Source: Streptomyces sp. AC512_CC834 (GTDB taxonomy: Bacteria; Actinomycetota; Actinomycetes; Streptomycetales; Streptomycetaceae). From it: DNA of 64,000 bases. Shown here piece by piece: positions 33,181 to 40,963 of the stretch. Within the stretch, counting starts at the first letter, position 1. Every line of letters starts with the position of its first letter. The stretch is taken from positions 951,882 through 1,015,881 of the forward strand of contig NZ_JAGMUO010000097.1 of assembly GCF_019049325.1 (NCBI RefSeq), in the 5' to 3' direction. The position numbers and the translations under genes are program-made. The notes beneath the pieces were generated by a model that was not told the DNA's origin, ran no database searches, and saw only the letters and a program-made list of their open reading frames with translations.

Positions 33181-33678
33181 ATGCCCAGCGCATCGTTTCA
33201 CCCCGCGGCCGGACCGGCCCGTCGTACCGTCGTGGCGGCGGCCGGAGCGGCGGGGCTCACCGCCGTGCTGGCCGCGTGCGGTGGCTCGGACGAGGACGCG
33301 TCGAGCGACACCGGCACCGCCCCTTCGTCCCCCGCCTCCGACGAGGCGGGCGGCGGCGGTTCGGGCGGCGGGGAGAACGCCGGGGCCGGCGCCGCGCTCG
33401 CGGCGACCGCGGACATCCCCGAGGGCGGCGGGAAGGTCTTCGCCGACCAGAAGGTGGTGGTCACCCAGCCCGCGGCGGGCGAGTTCAAGGCCTTCTCCGC
33501 CACCTGCACCCACCAGGGCTGCGCCGTGAAGAGCGTGTCCGACGGTGTCATCAACTGCCCCTGTCACAACAGCAACTTCTCGATCACGGACGGCAGTGTG
33601 CAGGGCGGTCCGGCGCCCAAGCCGCTGCCCGCCGTGCAGATCACGGTCAGCGGGGACTCGATCCGGCTGGCCGGATGA
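33181..33678 (+). CDS. Rieske [2Fe-2S] lipoprotein with Tat-like signal
   Basis: 165 residues. The N-terminus has paired arginines (ARRTVVAAAGAAGL) like a Tat signal and a lipobox LAAC at Cys33, so it is probably exported folded with its cluster and lipid-anchored. A Gly/Ser/Asp linker runs to residue 70. The Rieske domain has CTHQGC (109-114) and CPCHNS (126-131), the two Cys-x-His pairs. It is probably an electron-transfer protein at the outer membrane face. The next gene overlaps by 4 bp (ATGA), an unusual coupling to a split-barrel flavoprotein. Confidence 0.9.
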   Translation: MPSASFHPAAGPARRTVVAAAGAAGLTAVLAACGGSDEDASSDTGTAPSSPASDEAGGGGSGGGENAGAGAALAATADIPEGGGKVFADQKVVVTQPAAGEFKAFSATCTHQGCAVKSVSDGVINCPCHNSNFSITDGSVQGGPAPKPLPAVQITVSGDSIRLAG

Positions 33679-34148
33679 CCGTGACCGTCCCGCAGCGCCG
33701 GGGCCGGAAGATCATGATGACCCCCGGTGAGCTGGACGTCTTCCTCAGCGCCCAGCGCACCTGCCGGGTCGCCACGGTCTCGGCCGACGGCGCCCCGCAC
33801 GTGAGCACGCTCTGGTTCGTCTGGGACGGCTCCTCGATGTGGCTGTACTCCGTCGTGCGCAGCAGGCGGTGGACGGAGCTGCGGCGCGACCCGCGGGTGG
33901 CGATCGTGGTCGACACCGGCGAGGAGTACGAGGAGTTGCGGGGCGCGGAGCTGTCCGGCCGGGTGGAGTTCGTGGGCGAGGCGCCGCGCACCGGGGAGCT
34001 GTGCGCCGAACTCGACTTCCCGGAGACGCTGTTCGCCCGCAAGAACTTCGGTCTTCAGGAGATGCCGCACGACGGCAGGCACGCCTGGCTGCGGCTGACG
34101 CCGGAGAAGGTCGTCTCCTGGGACTTCCGCAAACTGACGTCACCGTAG
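33675..34148 (+). CDS. Split-barrel FMN/F420-type oxidoreductase (PPOX superfamily)
   Basis: 157 residues of the pyridoxamine-5'-phosphate-oxidase-like fold: LDVFLSAQRTCRVATVSADGAPHVSTLWFVWDGSSMWLYS, then RRWTELRRDPRVAIVVDTGEEY and a closing AWLRLTPEKVVSWDFRKL. The group contains F420H2-dependent reductases, heme oxygenases and FMN proteins. The ATG lies in ATGA with the stop of the Rieske gene, so the two are translated together. This suggests a redox pair, but one protein is exported and this one is cytosolic. Confidence 0.82.
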   Translation: MTVTVPQRRGRKIMMTPGELDVFLSAQRTCRVATVSADGAPHVSTLWFVWDGSSMWLYSVVRSRRWTELRRDPRVAIVVDTGEEYEELRGAELSGRVEFVGEAPRTGELCAELDFPETLFARKNFGLQEMPHDGRHAWLRLTPEKVVSWDFRKLTSP

Positions 34149-34213
34149 TCCGACCGCCCCACCCGGCTCATCCCTCCCGGCTGATCCCGACAGGCTCACC
34201 CCACCCGCCCGGC

Positions 34214-35125
34214 TCACTCCGCCTGACCGACTTGCCGCGCCGTCACCCGTAGCGCGTCCACCGCCGCCCGGATCGACGGGCGGCGGTCGGCGTCCGCGCG
34301 CCAGACGACGTACACATGTCGGCGCACCCGCTGTTTCAGCGGCGCGGTGACGACCGCCGCGGGCATCGGATGGCGTCCGAGCAGCGGTGCGATGCACACG
34401 CCGAGCCCCGCGGCGACCAGTCCGAGCTGGGTGTGGGTCTCGGCGGCGCGGTGGCCGACGATCGGCTCGATGCCCTTGGAGCGCAGCGTGAACATCAGCC
34501 ACTCGTGGCAGAACTCGCCCTCGCCCCAAGTGATCCACTCGTCCTCGGCGAACTCGGCGAGGTCCACCTCGTCCCGGCCGGCGAGCCGGTGGTCGGCCGG
34601 CATGGCCACGTCGGCGGGGTCGTCCAGGAGCGGCGCCTTGACCAGGCCGTCGGGCAGCGGCATCGGCTTGTTGTACCAGTCGAGCACGACGGCCAGGTCG
34701 AGGTCGCCGCGCACCACCCCGTTGACGCCGCGCTCCGGCTCCAGCTCCGAGGAGCGGATGCGCAGCGCGGGGTGCTCGGCGCGCAGGGCGGCTAGCGCTG
34801 CGGGGAAGAGTCCGCGGGCGGCCGTCGGGAACGCCGACAGCCTCAGCTCGCCCGCCACCTGTCCGCGCTGCGCCTCCAGGTCGGCCTGGGCCAGCTCGAC
34901 CTGGGAGAGGATGCGGGCCGCGTGCTCGGCGAGCAGCCGTCCGGCGTCCGTGAGCCGTACGCCCCGTCCGTTCTTGGCGAGGAGCTGCTGGCCGGCCTCG
35001 CGTTCCAGCTTGGCCAACTGCTGGGAGACGGCCGAGGTGGTGATGTGCAGGCCGGCGGCGGCACCGCTGACCGATCCGTGCCGGGCGAGGGCGTCGAGGG
35101 TACGCAGGCGCTCCAGGTTCAACAT
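34214..35125 (-). CDS. LysR-family transcriptional regulator
   Basis: 303 residues. The N-terminal winged helix is LERLRTLDALARHGSVSGAAAGLHITTSAVSQQLAKLEREAG (residues 3-45, read in parts) and the co-inducer domain follows from 90. It lies divergently from an EamA exporter 74 bp away, the usual layout for a LysR activator and its target exporter. The ligand is unknown. Confidence 0.9.
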   Translation of the reverse strand: MLNLERLRTLDALARHGSVSGAAAGLHITTSAVSQQLAKLEREAGQQLLAKNGRGVRLTDAGRLLAEHAARILSQVELAQADLEAQRGQVAGELRLSAFPTAARGLFPAALAALRAEHPALRIRSSELEPERGVNGVVRGDLDLAVVLDWYNKPMPLPDGLVKAPLLDDPADVAMPADHRLAGRDEVDLAEFAEDEWITWGEGEFCHEWLMFTLRSKGIEPIVGHRAAETHTQLGLVAAGLGVCIAPLLGRHPMPAAVVTAPLKQRVRRHVYVVWRADADRRPSIRAAVDALRVTARQVGQAE

Positions 35126-35199
35126 GTAAGCAATGCTACGAGATACCGCGTGCGAAATTTCGATTGTGCTACGAAGACGGCTGCCTCATCGTTGCCTGC
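35126..35199. promoter_or_regulatory. LysR/EamA divergent promoter with repeats
   Basis: The 74-bp gap holds the palindrome CGAAATTTCG (35153-35162) and the direct repeat GCTACGA, found at 35134-35140 and 35168-35174 (34 bp apart). CAAT at 35131-35134 and ATTG at 35163-35166 flank the palindrome symmetrically. These fit a LysR recognition and activation region. Confidence 0.5.
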
Positions 35200-36195
35200 A
35201 TGAGCAGCAGCGTCACGTCCTCCACCGCAGCCCGCCGCGTCTTCGACTGGCGGCTGCGCTTCGGGCTCCTCTCCCTCGTCTGGGGTTTCAGCTTCCTTTT
35301 CATGAAGGTGGGCACTGATGCCTTCGCCCCGTTCCAGGTCACGCTCGGGCGGCTGGCGTTCGGTACGGCGGTGGTCGCCGCGGCGATGGCGGTGAAGCGG
35401 GAGCGGCTCCCGCGCGGGGCGCGGACGTGGGCGCATCTGGCGGTCGCCGGACTGCTGCTCAACTCGCTGCCGTTCTCCCTGTTCGCCTACTCGGAGCTGA
35501 CGATCCCCTCATCCCTCGCGGGCATCTGCAACGCGACCTCGCCGCTGTGGGGCATGGCCCTGTCGCTGGTCGCCCTGTCCGAGGACCGGCCGACGCGACG
35601 CCGGGTGGCCGGCCTCGGCATCGGCTTCCTGGGTGTGCTGACGGTGCTGGGTGTCTGGCAGGGCTTCCACGGCCTCGACGTCACGGGCACGACGCTGGCC
35701 CTGCTGGCCTCGCTCAGCTATCCGATCGGCTGGATCTACGTCCGCCGCACGCTGGCCGGCTCCAGCCACTCCCACCTCTCGCTGAGCGGCACCCAGCTAG
35801 GACTGGCAACGCTGCAACTGGCCATCGTGACGCCGGTGTTCACCTCGGTACCGACCAGTTTCCCGGTGCTCCCGCTCCTGTCGGTCGCCGCCCTGGGCGT
35901 CCTCGGCACGGGGCTCGCCTTCCTGATCCAGTACGACCTGGTCGCCGAGGTCGGCCCGACGACCGCGCAGATGGTCACGTACTTCACCCCGGTGATCGCC
36001 ACGGCCGCGGGCGTCGCGCTCCTCGGCGAGTCGCTGTCCTGGTCGACACCGGTCGGCGCGGTGATCGTCCTCGCCGGCGCGGCACTGACCCAGTCCCGCC
36101 CCAGGACCACCCCGCACAGCACCGTTCCCGACGGGACGGACACCGCGCCTGCGCCGACCCGCCGGGGGCGGGTACGACAGAGGTCGCGGGTCTGA
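35200..36195 (+). CDS. EamA/DMT-family transporter
   Basis: 331 residues with ten predicted helices in two EamA repeats: LRFGLLSLVWGFSFLFMKVG starts the first, and VTGTTLALLASLSYPIGWIY the second. The second repeat ends AQMVTYFTPVIATAAGVALLGESLSW, very typical. A 40-residue Pro/Arg-rich cytosolic tail closes the protein. Likely an exporter of an amino acid or other metabolite under the divergent LysR protein. The ATG at 35200 follows promoter sequence; an upstream in-frame ATG at 35164 lies in the operator. Confidence 0.88.
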   Translation: MSSSVTSSTAARRVFDWRLRFGLLSLVWGFSFLFMKVGTDAFAPFQVTLGRLAFGTAVVAAAMAVKRERLPRGARTWAHLAVAGLLLNSLPFSLFAYSELTIPSSLAGICNATSPLWGMALSLVALSEDRPTRRRVAGLGIGFLGVLTVLGVWQGFHGLDVTGTTLALLASLSYPIGWIYVRRTLAGSSHSHLSLSGTQLGLATLQLAIVTPVFTSVPTSFPVLPLLSVAALGVLGTGLAFLIQYDLVAEVGPTTAQMVTYFTPVIATAAGVALLGESLSWSTPVGAVIVLAGAALTQSRPRTTPHSTVPDGTDTAPAPTRRGRVRQRSRV

Positions 36196-37006
36196 GAACG
36201 CCCCGGGCGGGGCCGTGTCCCCGGCTCGCCCGCCGGCCGGCCTTGGGCATCCCGGCACGCACCGGCACCACGCCCAAGACGGTGTCCGGCACACCCCGAC
36301 CACCTCGACCATCCCGGCCCCCGCCGAGCGGCCGAAACCGACCAACTGGCCCCGACCTCCCCCAGCGCAGGGCCGCTCCCGGACCACCCATCGGCCATTC
36401 CGACGCGGGTCGGCTACACCTCGATCCAAGCCGCCGGCACAGGCCACGTCCAAGGCAGTTCCCCACACCCAGACCCCAACCCCACCACACACCCCACACA
36501 CCCCGACCGACCCCGGTCCTCCCCCAGCGCGCGGACGCCCTCCGGACCGCCCATCGGCCGCGCCCACGGGGGTCGGCAACAGGCGTAGACAGATCGGCCC
36601 GGGCGGGCACTGGTCGGCGCGGGGCCGCATCCGAGGCGGTCTCCGGCGTTCCCTCGACCACCGCCGAGCGTCTCACCCTTCCCCACGCGCCCGGTCCCCG
36701 TGCGGCCCGCCTCGCCTCGCACGGGCACCGGCACCGGCACACGAGACCGGCATGTCGCCCGATCCCCACCGCCCCGTCGGCGCGCGTGCGGCCCCGGTCG
36801 CCGGGCGGGGCCCACGGCGTCGTCGCTACCGGCTCACCGCCCAGGCGGGCCCGGCCAACCCGGCAATCCGCCCTGGCAATGCGCCCTGCCGTTCCGTCCA
36901 CCGAACGAGCCCGCCGAAGGCGGCCCAGGACCGCCAAGGTGCCCACGCGGGGACGGCGCGTGGGCCGTGGAGAGGGTGCCGGGGGGGGGCACCGATTCCC
37001 CGCGTC
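36196..37006. other. 811-bp stretch without a supported gene
   Basis: Open frames cross this region on both strands but have no domain, no ribosome-binding site and only Pro/Arg/Gly composition. Its left half is C-rich with ACACCCC runs near 36470-36510. It contains an imperfect ~58-bp direct repeat (36356-36413 and 36518-36576) and a run of ten G at 36970-36979. It could be a decayed gene or a non-coding region; I see no RNA gene. Confidence 0.6.
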
Positions 37007-38344
37007 TCAGACATGGCTCCGCGGCGGTCCCGACCCCGGCCCGACCGCCACCGCGACCGCCTCCGCCAGCGGACCGATGTCGTCCTCCGTCAGTGTCGAG
37101 ACGGTGATCCGGATGCCGGGCGGGGCGCTCATGCGGAAGCGGGCGCCGGGGGCCACGGCCCAGCCGGCGTGCAGGAGGCGGGCGACGGCGCCGGTCTCGT
37201 CCGGCACCTGGATCCACACGTTCATACCGCTGCGCCCGTGCGCGGCGACCCCGTGCCGCGCGAGGGCGCGAAGGAGCGCGTCCCGGCGTCGCCCGTACAC
37301 CGCCGCCACCGCGCGCGTGTCCACCGCACCGTCCGCCCACAGCAGGGCCACGGCCCGCTGGGTGATGCGGCTGACCCAGCCGGGCCCCAGCCGCTGCCGC
37401 CCGCGCACGCGGTCCAGCGTGACGGAGTCCCCGGTGAGCACGGCGAGCCGAAGATCGGGGCCGCAGGCCTTGGCTGCCGAGCGGACGAACGCCCAGCTCC
37501 GTGTCGTACCGGCGAGGGAATTCAGGGGGAGGTCCACGATGCGATGGCCGTGGTCGTCCTCGATGAGCAGCGTCTCTGGGTGGTCGCGCAGTACGGATCG
37601 CAGGGCACGCGCGCGCGTGGCGCTCACCGCCGCGCCCGTCGGGTTCTGCGCGCGGTCCGTGACCACCAGGGCACGGGCGCCGGACGCGAGGACCCGGCGT
37701 ACGTCGTCGGGCAGCGGCCCCTGGTCGTCGACGCCGACGGCGACCGTGTGCAGGCCGAGCGCGGGCACCAGGTCGAGGAGACTGCCCCAGCCCGGGTCCT
37801 CGACGGCGACGGCGTCGCCGGGCTTGAGATGGGCCGCGAGGATCCGTTCCATCGCGTCCAGCGAGCCGGAGGTCACCGCCACGGGTCCGTCCGGCACACC
37901 GTCGGCGTCCAGCTCGGCCCGCGCGACGCGCGCCAGTTCCGGGTCCACGGGCGCGTGCCCGTACAGCACCGGTTCGCGGTCGCCCCGTGCCGCCGCCGCG
38001 GCGAACACCGGGCCCAGCGCGGGCAGCAGCGCCGGGGCGGGATTGCCGTCGGACACGTCGCGCACACCCTGGGGCACCTCGACCCGGATGAACTCCCGCC
38101 CGGTGGTGGCCGGCTTCGCGCGCACCCGGCTGCCCCGCCGCCCGGCCGTCTCGATGACGCCGCGCTCGCGCAGGGTGCGGTAGGCGGCCGCGACGGTGTT
38201 CGGGTTCACCCCGAGCCGCTGCGCCAACTCCCGCATCGGGGGCAGGGGTTGCCCCGGCTCCAGCTCCCCCGAGCCCACCGCACGCTCGACGCTCGCGGAA
38301 ATCTCCGCTGCGCCCCGCCCTGTGATCCGATACTCTCCTAGCAC
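37007..38344 (-). CDS. MocR-type (GntR-HTH + aminotransferase) regulator
   Basis: 445 residues. The N-terminal GntR winged helix covers residues ~1-75 (AEISASVERAVGSGELEPGQPLPPMRELAQRLGVNPNTVAAAYRTL in parts). The rest is a fold-type I aminotransferase domain: VTSGSLDAMERILAAHLKPGD, VEDPGWGSLLDLV, TDRAQNPTGAAVS and the PLP-binding region FVRSAAKACGPDLRLAVLTG with the Schiff-base lysine. MocR proteins such as PdxR and GabR sense PLP or amino compounds. It is divergent from two split-barrel flavoprotein genes with a palindrome between them. Start GTG. Confidence 0.9.
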   Translation of the reverse strand: MLGEYRITGRGAAEISASVERAVGSGELEPGQPLPPMRELAQRLGVNPNTVAAAYRTLRERGVIETAGRRGSRVRAKPATTGREFIRVEVPQGVRDVSDGNPAPALLPALGPVFAAAAARGDREPVLYGHAPVDPELARVARAELDADGVPDGPVAVTSGSLDAMERILAAHLKPGDAVAVEDPGWGSLLDLVPALGLHTVAVGVDDQGPLPDDVRRVLASGARALVVTDRAQNPTGAAVSATRARALRSVLRDHPETLLIEDDHGHRIVDLPLNSLAGTTRSWAFVRSAAKACGPDLRLAVLTGDSVTLDRVRGRQRLGPGWVSRITQRAVALLWADGAVDTRAVAAVYGRRRDALLRALARHGVAAHGRSGMNVWIQVPDETGAVARLLHAGWAVAPGARFRMSAPPGIRITVSTLTEDDIGPLAEAVAVAVGPGSGPPRSHV

Positions 38345-38355
38345 AAAGAAGATTA

Positions 38356-38367
38356 TGCACTAGTGCA
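38356..38367. promoter_or_regulatory. Palindrome TGCACTAGTGCA between MocR and PPOX genes
   Basis: A perfect 12-bp palindrome 12 bp before the MocR start and 12 bp before the PPOX start. The surrounding GATTATG... supplies a likely -10 box. With only 35 bp between the genes, a protein bound here would block both promoters. Confidence 0.6.
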
Positions 38368-38379
38368 ATGGAGAGCGCC

Positions 38380-39072
38380 ATGCAGGGGACCACGCGGACG
38401 CAGACACCGTCGCAGTCCGGGGCCGTCTATCCGTCCACCGACCGCACCGTCCCCACCCGCTCGCCCGACCGGGCCTCCTACGACAAGGAGCTGGTGCACT
38501 CGATACTCGACGAGGGCTACGTCTGTCATCTCGGCTTCGTCCGCGACGGCGCCCCGGTCGTACTGCCGACGCTGTACGGCCGGGTGGGCGAGCGGCTCTA
38601 CGTGCACGGCTCGACGGGTTCGCGCCCGCTGCGGATGACGGGCGCGGCCGATCCGGGGCTGCCGGTGTGCCTGACGGTGACGCACGTGGACGCGCTGGTG
38701 CTGGCCCGCTCGGCCTTCCACCACTCGATCAACTACCGGTCGGTGGTGGTGCACGGCACCGCGTACGAGGTCACGGACCCGCAGGAGCGGCGCACCGCGC
38801 TGGACGCCCTGGTCGACCACGTCGTCCCCGGCCGCTCCCAGGACTCCCGGCCGGCCAACAGGAAGGAGCTGGCCGCCACCGCCGTGATCCGCCTCGACCT
38901 GAACGAGGTCTCCGCCAAGCTCCGCACCGGCGGCGTGAACGACGAACCGGAGGACCTCGCCCTCCCGCACTGGGCCGGGCTCGTCCCGCTGCGCAAGGGG
39001 TACGACGCCCCGGTCGCCGACCCCGGTCTGGACCCCGGCACCACCCTGCCCGACTACCTGTCGGCCCTGTGA
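38380..39072 (+). CDS. Pyridoxamine 5'-phosphate oxidase-family FMN protein
   Basis: 230 residues, split-barrel fold of the flavin-nitroreductase type: VHSILDEGYVCHLGFVRDGAPVVLPTLYGRVGERLYVHGSTGS (about residues 44-86), FHHSINYRSVVVHGTAYEV and the C-terminal LPHWAGLVPLRKGY. The ATG at 38380 has GGAGAG 5 bp upstream and is preferred over the ATG at 38368, which abuts the palindrome. It is coupled to a PaiB-like gene (stop and start overlap) and divergent from MocR, suggesting a vitamin-B6- or amine-related function. Confidence 0.85.
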   Translation: MQGTTRTQTPSQSGAVYPSTDRTVPTRSPDRASYDKELVHSILDEGYVCHLGFVRDGAPVVLPTLYGRVGERLYVHGSTGSRPLRMTGAADPGLPVCLTVTHVDALVLARSAFHHSINYRSVVVHGTAYEVTDPQERRTALDALVDHVVPGRSQDSRPANRKELAATAVIRLDLNEVSAKLRTGGVNDEPEDLALPHWAGLVPLRKGYDAPVADPGLDPGTTLPDYLSAL

Positions 39073-39731
39073 TGCTGGTCCACCCCTGGGACGCGCCGGA
39101 GGACGACGCCGAGTGGCAGAGCTGGCTCGCGGGGCACGACTTCGGCCAGCTCGCGGTCAACGGCCCGCCCGGCGAACCGCCCCACGTCCAGCCGCTGCAC
39201 TTCGCCTTCGACGCCACGTGCGGTCCGTACGGCGAGGTGGTCACGCACCTGACACGGCCCAACCCGCTGTGGCCCGCACTGGAGGCGGATCCGGTCGTCC
39301 TGCTGAGCGTGGTCGACGACTACGTGTACGTTCCCGGCCCCTGGCAGGCCGCCCCGGACGAGCCGCCCGAACACGGCGTGCCGACCAGCTTCTACGCGGC
39401 CGTGCAGCTCCGTTGCCGCGCCCGGGTCGTCGACGACCCGGACGAGAAGGCCGGCCTGCTCAACCGGCAGGTCGGCCACTTCCAGCCGCACGGCGGCTCC
39501 GCGCGGGCCGCGGCGGGCGAGGCGCCGTACGGCAGGCTGCTGTCCGGCATCCGCGGGCTGCGGCTGGAGGTGACCGGCGTACGGGCGAAGTTCAAGTACG
39601 CCGGCAAGCGCACCGGAGAGGTCCGGGACCGGATCGCCGCCGAGCTGGCCGGGCGGCGCGGCCCGCGTGACGCCGCGGCACGGGAGCATCTCTCGCGGCG
39701 CGGCGGACTCCGCCCGAAGCCGTCGGGCTGA
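39072..39731 (+). CDS. FMN-binding PaiB-family protein
   Basis: 219 residues of the PaiB/FMN-binding negative transcriptional regulator family. HDFGQLAVNGPPGEPPHVQPLHFAFD at the start, VVTHLTRPNPLWPALEADPVVLLSVVDDYVYVPG, VPTSFYAAVQLRCRARVV and the final GIRGLRLEVTGVRAKFKYAGKRT are the recognisable blocks. The ATG overlaps the TGA of the previous gene, so both are one transcript and translationally coupled. Despite the family name there is no DNA-binding domain; it is probably an FMN enzyme. Confidence 0.85.
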   Translation: MLVHPWDAPEDDAEWQSWLAGHDFGQLAVNGPPGEPPHVQPLHFAFDATCGPYGEVVTHLTRPNPLWPALEADPVVLLSVVDDYVYVPGPWQAAPDEPPEHGVPTSFYAAVQLRCRARVVDDPDEKAGLLNRQVGHFQPHGGSARAAAGEAPYGRLLSGIRGLRLEVTGVRAKFKYAGKRTGEVRDRIAAELAGRRGPRDAAAREHLSRRGGLRPKPSG

Positions 39732-39828
39732 GGGCAGCGGACGAAGAGCAGCGGACGCCGGGCGAACGTGTCCGCGTGGGGACGGACCTCTCGACCTCTC
39801 GACCTCTCCCCTCGAGAGGCCCCCGCCC

Positions 39829-40770
39829 TCACGCCGGCGCGGTGCGCGTCCGCGCCTCCCGCGTCTCCGTCACCGCGAGCCCCGCGACCGAGCCGAGCAT
39901 CAGCAGCGTGCCGGCCAGGGTCGCCGCCGTGAGGTGCTCCCCGAGCAGCAGGACGGCGAGCGCCGCCGCGCTGACCGGCTCGAGCAGCATGATCACGGAG
40001 ACGGTCGCGGACCGCACGACGGCCGCACCGGCGAAGTAGAGCCCGTAGGCGAGGGCGGTCGGGACGGCCGCGACGTACGCCAGCAGCCACAGGAGCCGGA
40101 CCGGTTCGGCGGTGTGCGGCACCAGGCCCTCAGCCAGGGCGAGCGGCAGCAGGCACAGGCTCGTGACGGCGAACGCCCCCACGGACGTACTGGCGGCGTC
40201 CGCCCCGCCGTCACGTCCCCACCAGCGGGTGAGCAGCGTCATCACCGAGTACCCGGCGGCGGACAGCAGCGCGAGAAGTACGCCCGACAGGCGGACGGTC
40301 GCGCTCCCCGGGCCGAGGACGAGCACCACGAGCCCGGCGAGCGCACCGACGACGGCCGCGGCGCCGCCCCGTCCCAGCCGCTCGCCGAGGGCGAGGCGCG
40401 CGCCGAGCGCGATCAGCACGGGGCCGGCGCCGAGGGTGACGACAGTGGCGACGGCGAGCCCGGTGGAACGCACCGCGGCGAAGTACGCGGTCTGGAACAC
40501 CGCGAGACCGAGACCGGTGACGAGAGCCCGCCACGCCTTGCGTGCGAACGGCTCACGTACGGCCCTGCGCCCGCGCGGGCGCAGCGGACGGGCGGCGAGC
40601 AGCAGGACGAGCCCGACCGCGCAGCGCCAGAACGACAGCGCGACGGGCCCCATGTCGCTCGCTCGGTAGACCAGTGAGGCGGCGGCACCGGCGGTGCCCC
40701 AGGCGACACCGGCGACGATCAGATACAGGAGGCCACGCCCGACGGGCAGGCCGGAGACGGCATTCGACAC
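39829..40770 (-). CDS. EamA/DMT-family transporter (downstream copy)
   Basis: 313 residues and ten helices. YLIVAGVAWGTAGAAASLVYR begins repeat one, and LSGVLLALLSAAGYSVMTLLTRWWG repeat two; SVIMLLEPVSAAALAVLLLGEHLTAATLAGT is the standard final block. Start GTG with GGAGAG 5 bp upstream. It lies 193 bp after another EamA gene on the same strand, separated by a 13-codon ORF and hairpin. Substrate unknown. Confidence 0.88.
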   Translation of the reverse strand: MSNAVSGLPVGRGLLYLIVAGVAWGTAGAAASLVYRASDMGPVALSFWRCAVGLVLLLAARPLRPRGRRAVREPFARKAWRALVTGLGLAVFQTAYFAAVRSTGLAVATVVTLGAGPVLIALGARLALGERLGRGGAAAVVGALAGLVVLVLGPGSATVRLSGVLLALLSAAGYSVMTLLTRWWGRDGGADAASTSVGAFAVTSLCLLPLALAEGLVPHTAEPVRLLWLLAYVAAVPTALAYGLYFAGAAVVRSATVSVIMLLEPVSAAALAVLLLGEHLTAATLAGTLLMLGSVAGLAVTETREARTRTAPA

Positions 40771-40905
40771 GATTTCTCTCCGCAGACGCGCACGGGGCGC
40801 GGAAGTTCGAAGCGGCCCCGGAACGAACGAGCGGGGGCGCGGGGACTCACGTCTGCGGGCAGCACCGTCCGGCCCGGCGGCAGTGTGCCGGGCTCGTCGC
40901 GGAAG

Positions 40906-40930
40906 CCCGCCTCAGGCGGCCGGAGGCGGG
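40906..40930 (-). terminator. GC hairpin between the two EamA genes
   Basis: CCCGCCTC (40906-40913) and GAGGCGGG (40923-40930) form a perfect 8-bp stem with a 9-nt loop. On the transcribed strand it lies over the last codons and the stop of the 13-codon ORF, 34 nt after the upstream EamA stop. It could be a terminator or attenuator. Confidence 0.5.
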
Positions 40931-40953
40931 AGGACGAGTGCGTCGGAGTGCAT
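40912..40953 (-). CDS. 13-codon mini-ORF MHSDALVLPPPAA ahead of EamA gene
   Basis: ATG at 40951-40953, ending in TGA at 40912-40914, reads MHSDALVLPPPAA. AAGG lies 10-13 bp upstream and the ATG is 10 bp past the TAA of the preceding EamA gene, so re-initiation is possible. Pro-Pro-Pro slows ribosomes unless EF-P helps, and the 3' end of the ORF lies in the hairpin at 40906-40930. It may be a leader peptide controlling the next EamA gene, or chance. Confidence 0.35.
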   Translation of the reverse strand: MHSDALVLPPPAA

Positions 40954-40963
40954 GATCGGCACC

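Noticed and set aside
35427..38341. Plus-strand open frames of 700-900 codons across 35.4-38.3 kb
   Set aside because: They run antisense through the MocR gene and through the EamA gene in another frame, with only low-complexity residues and no domain.
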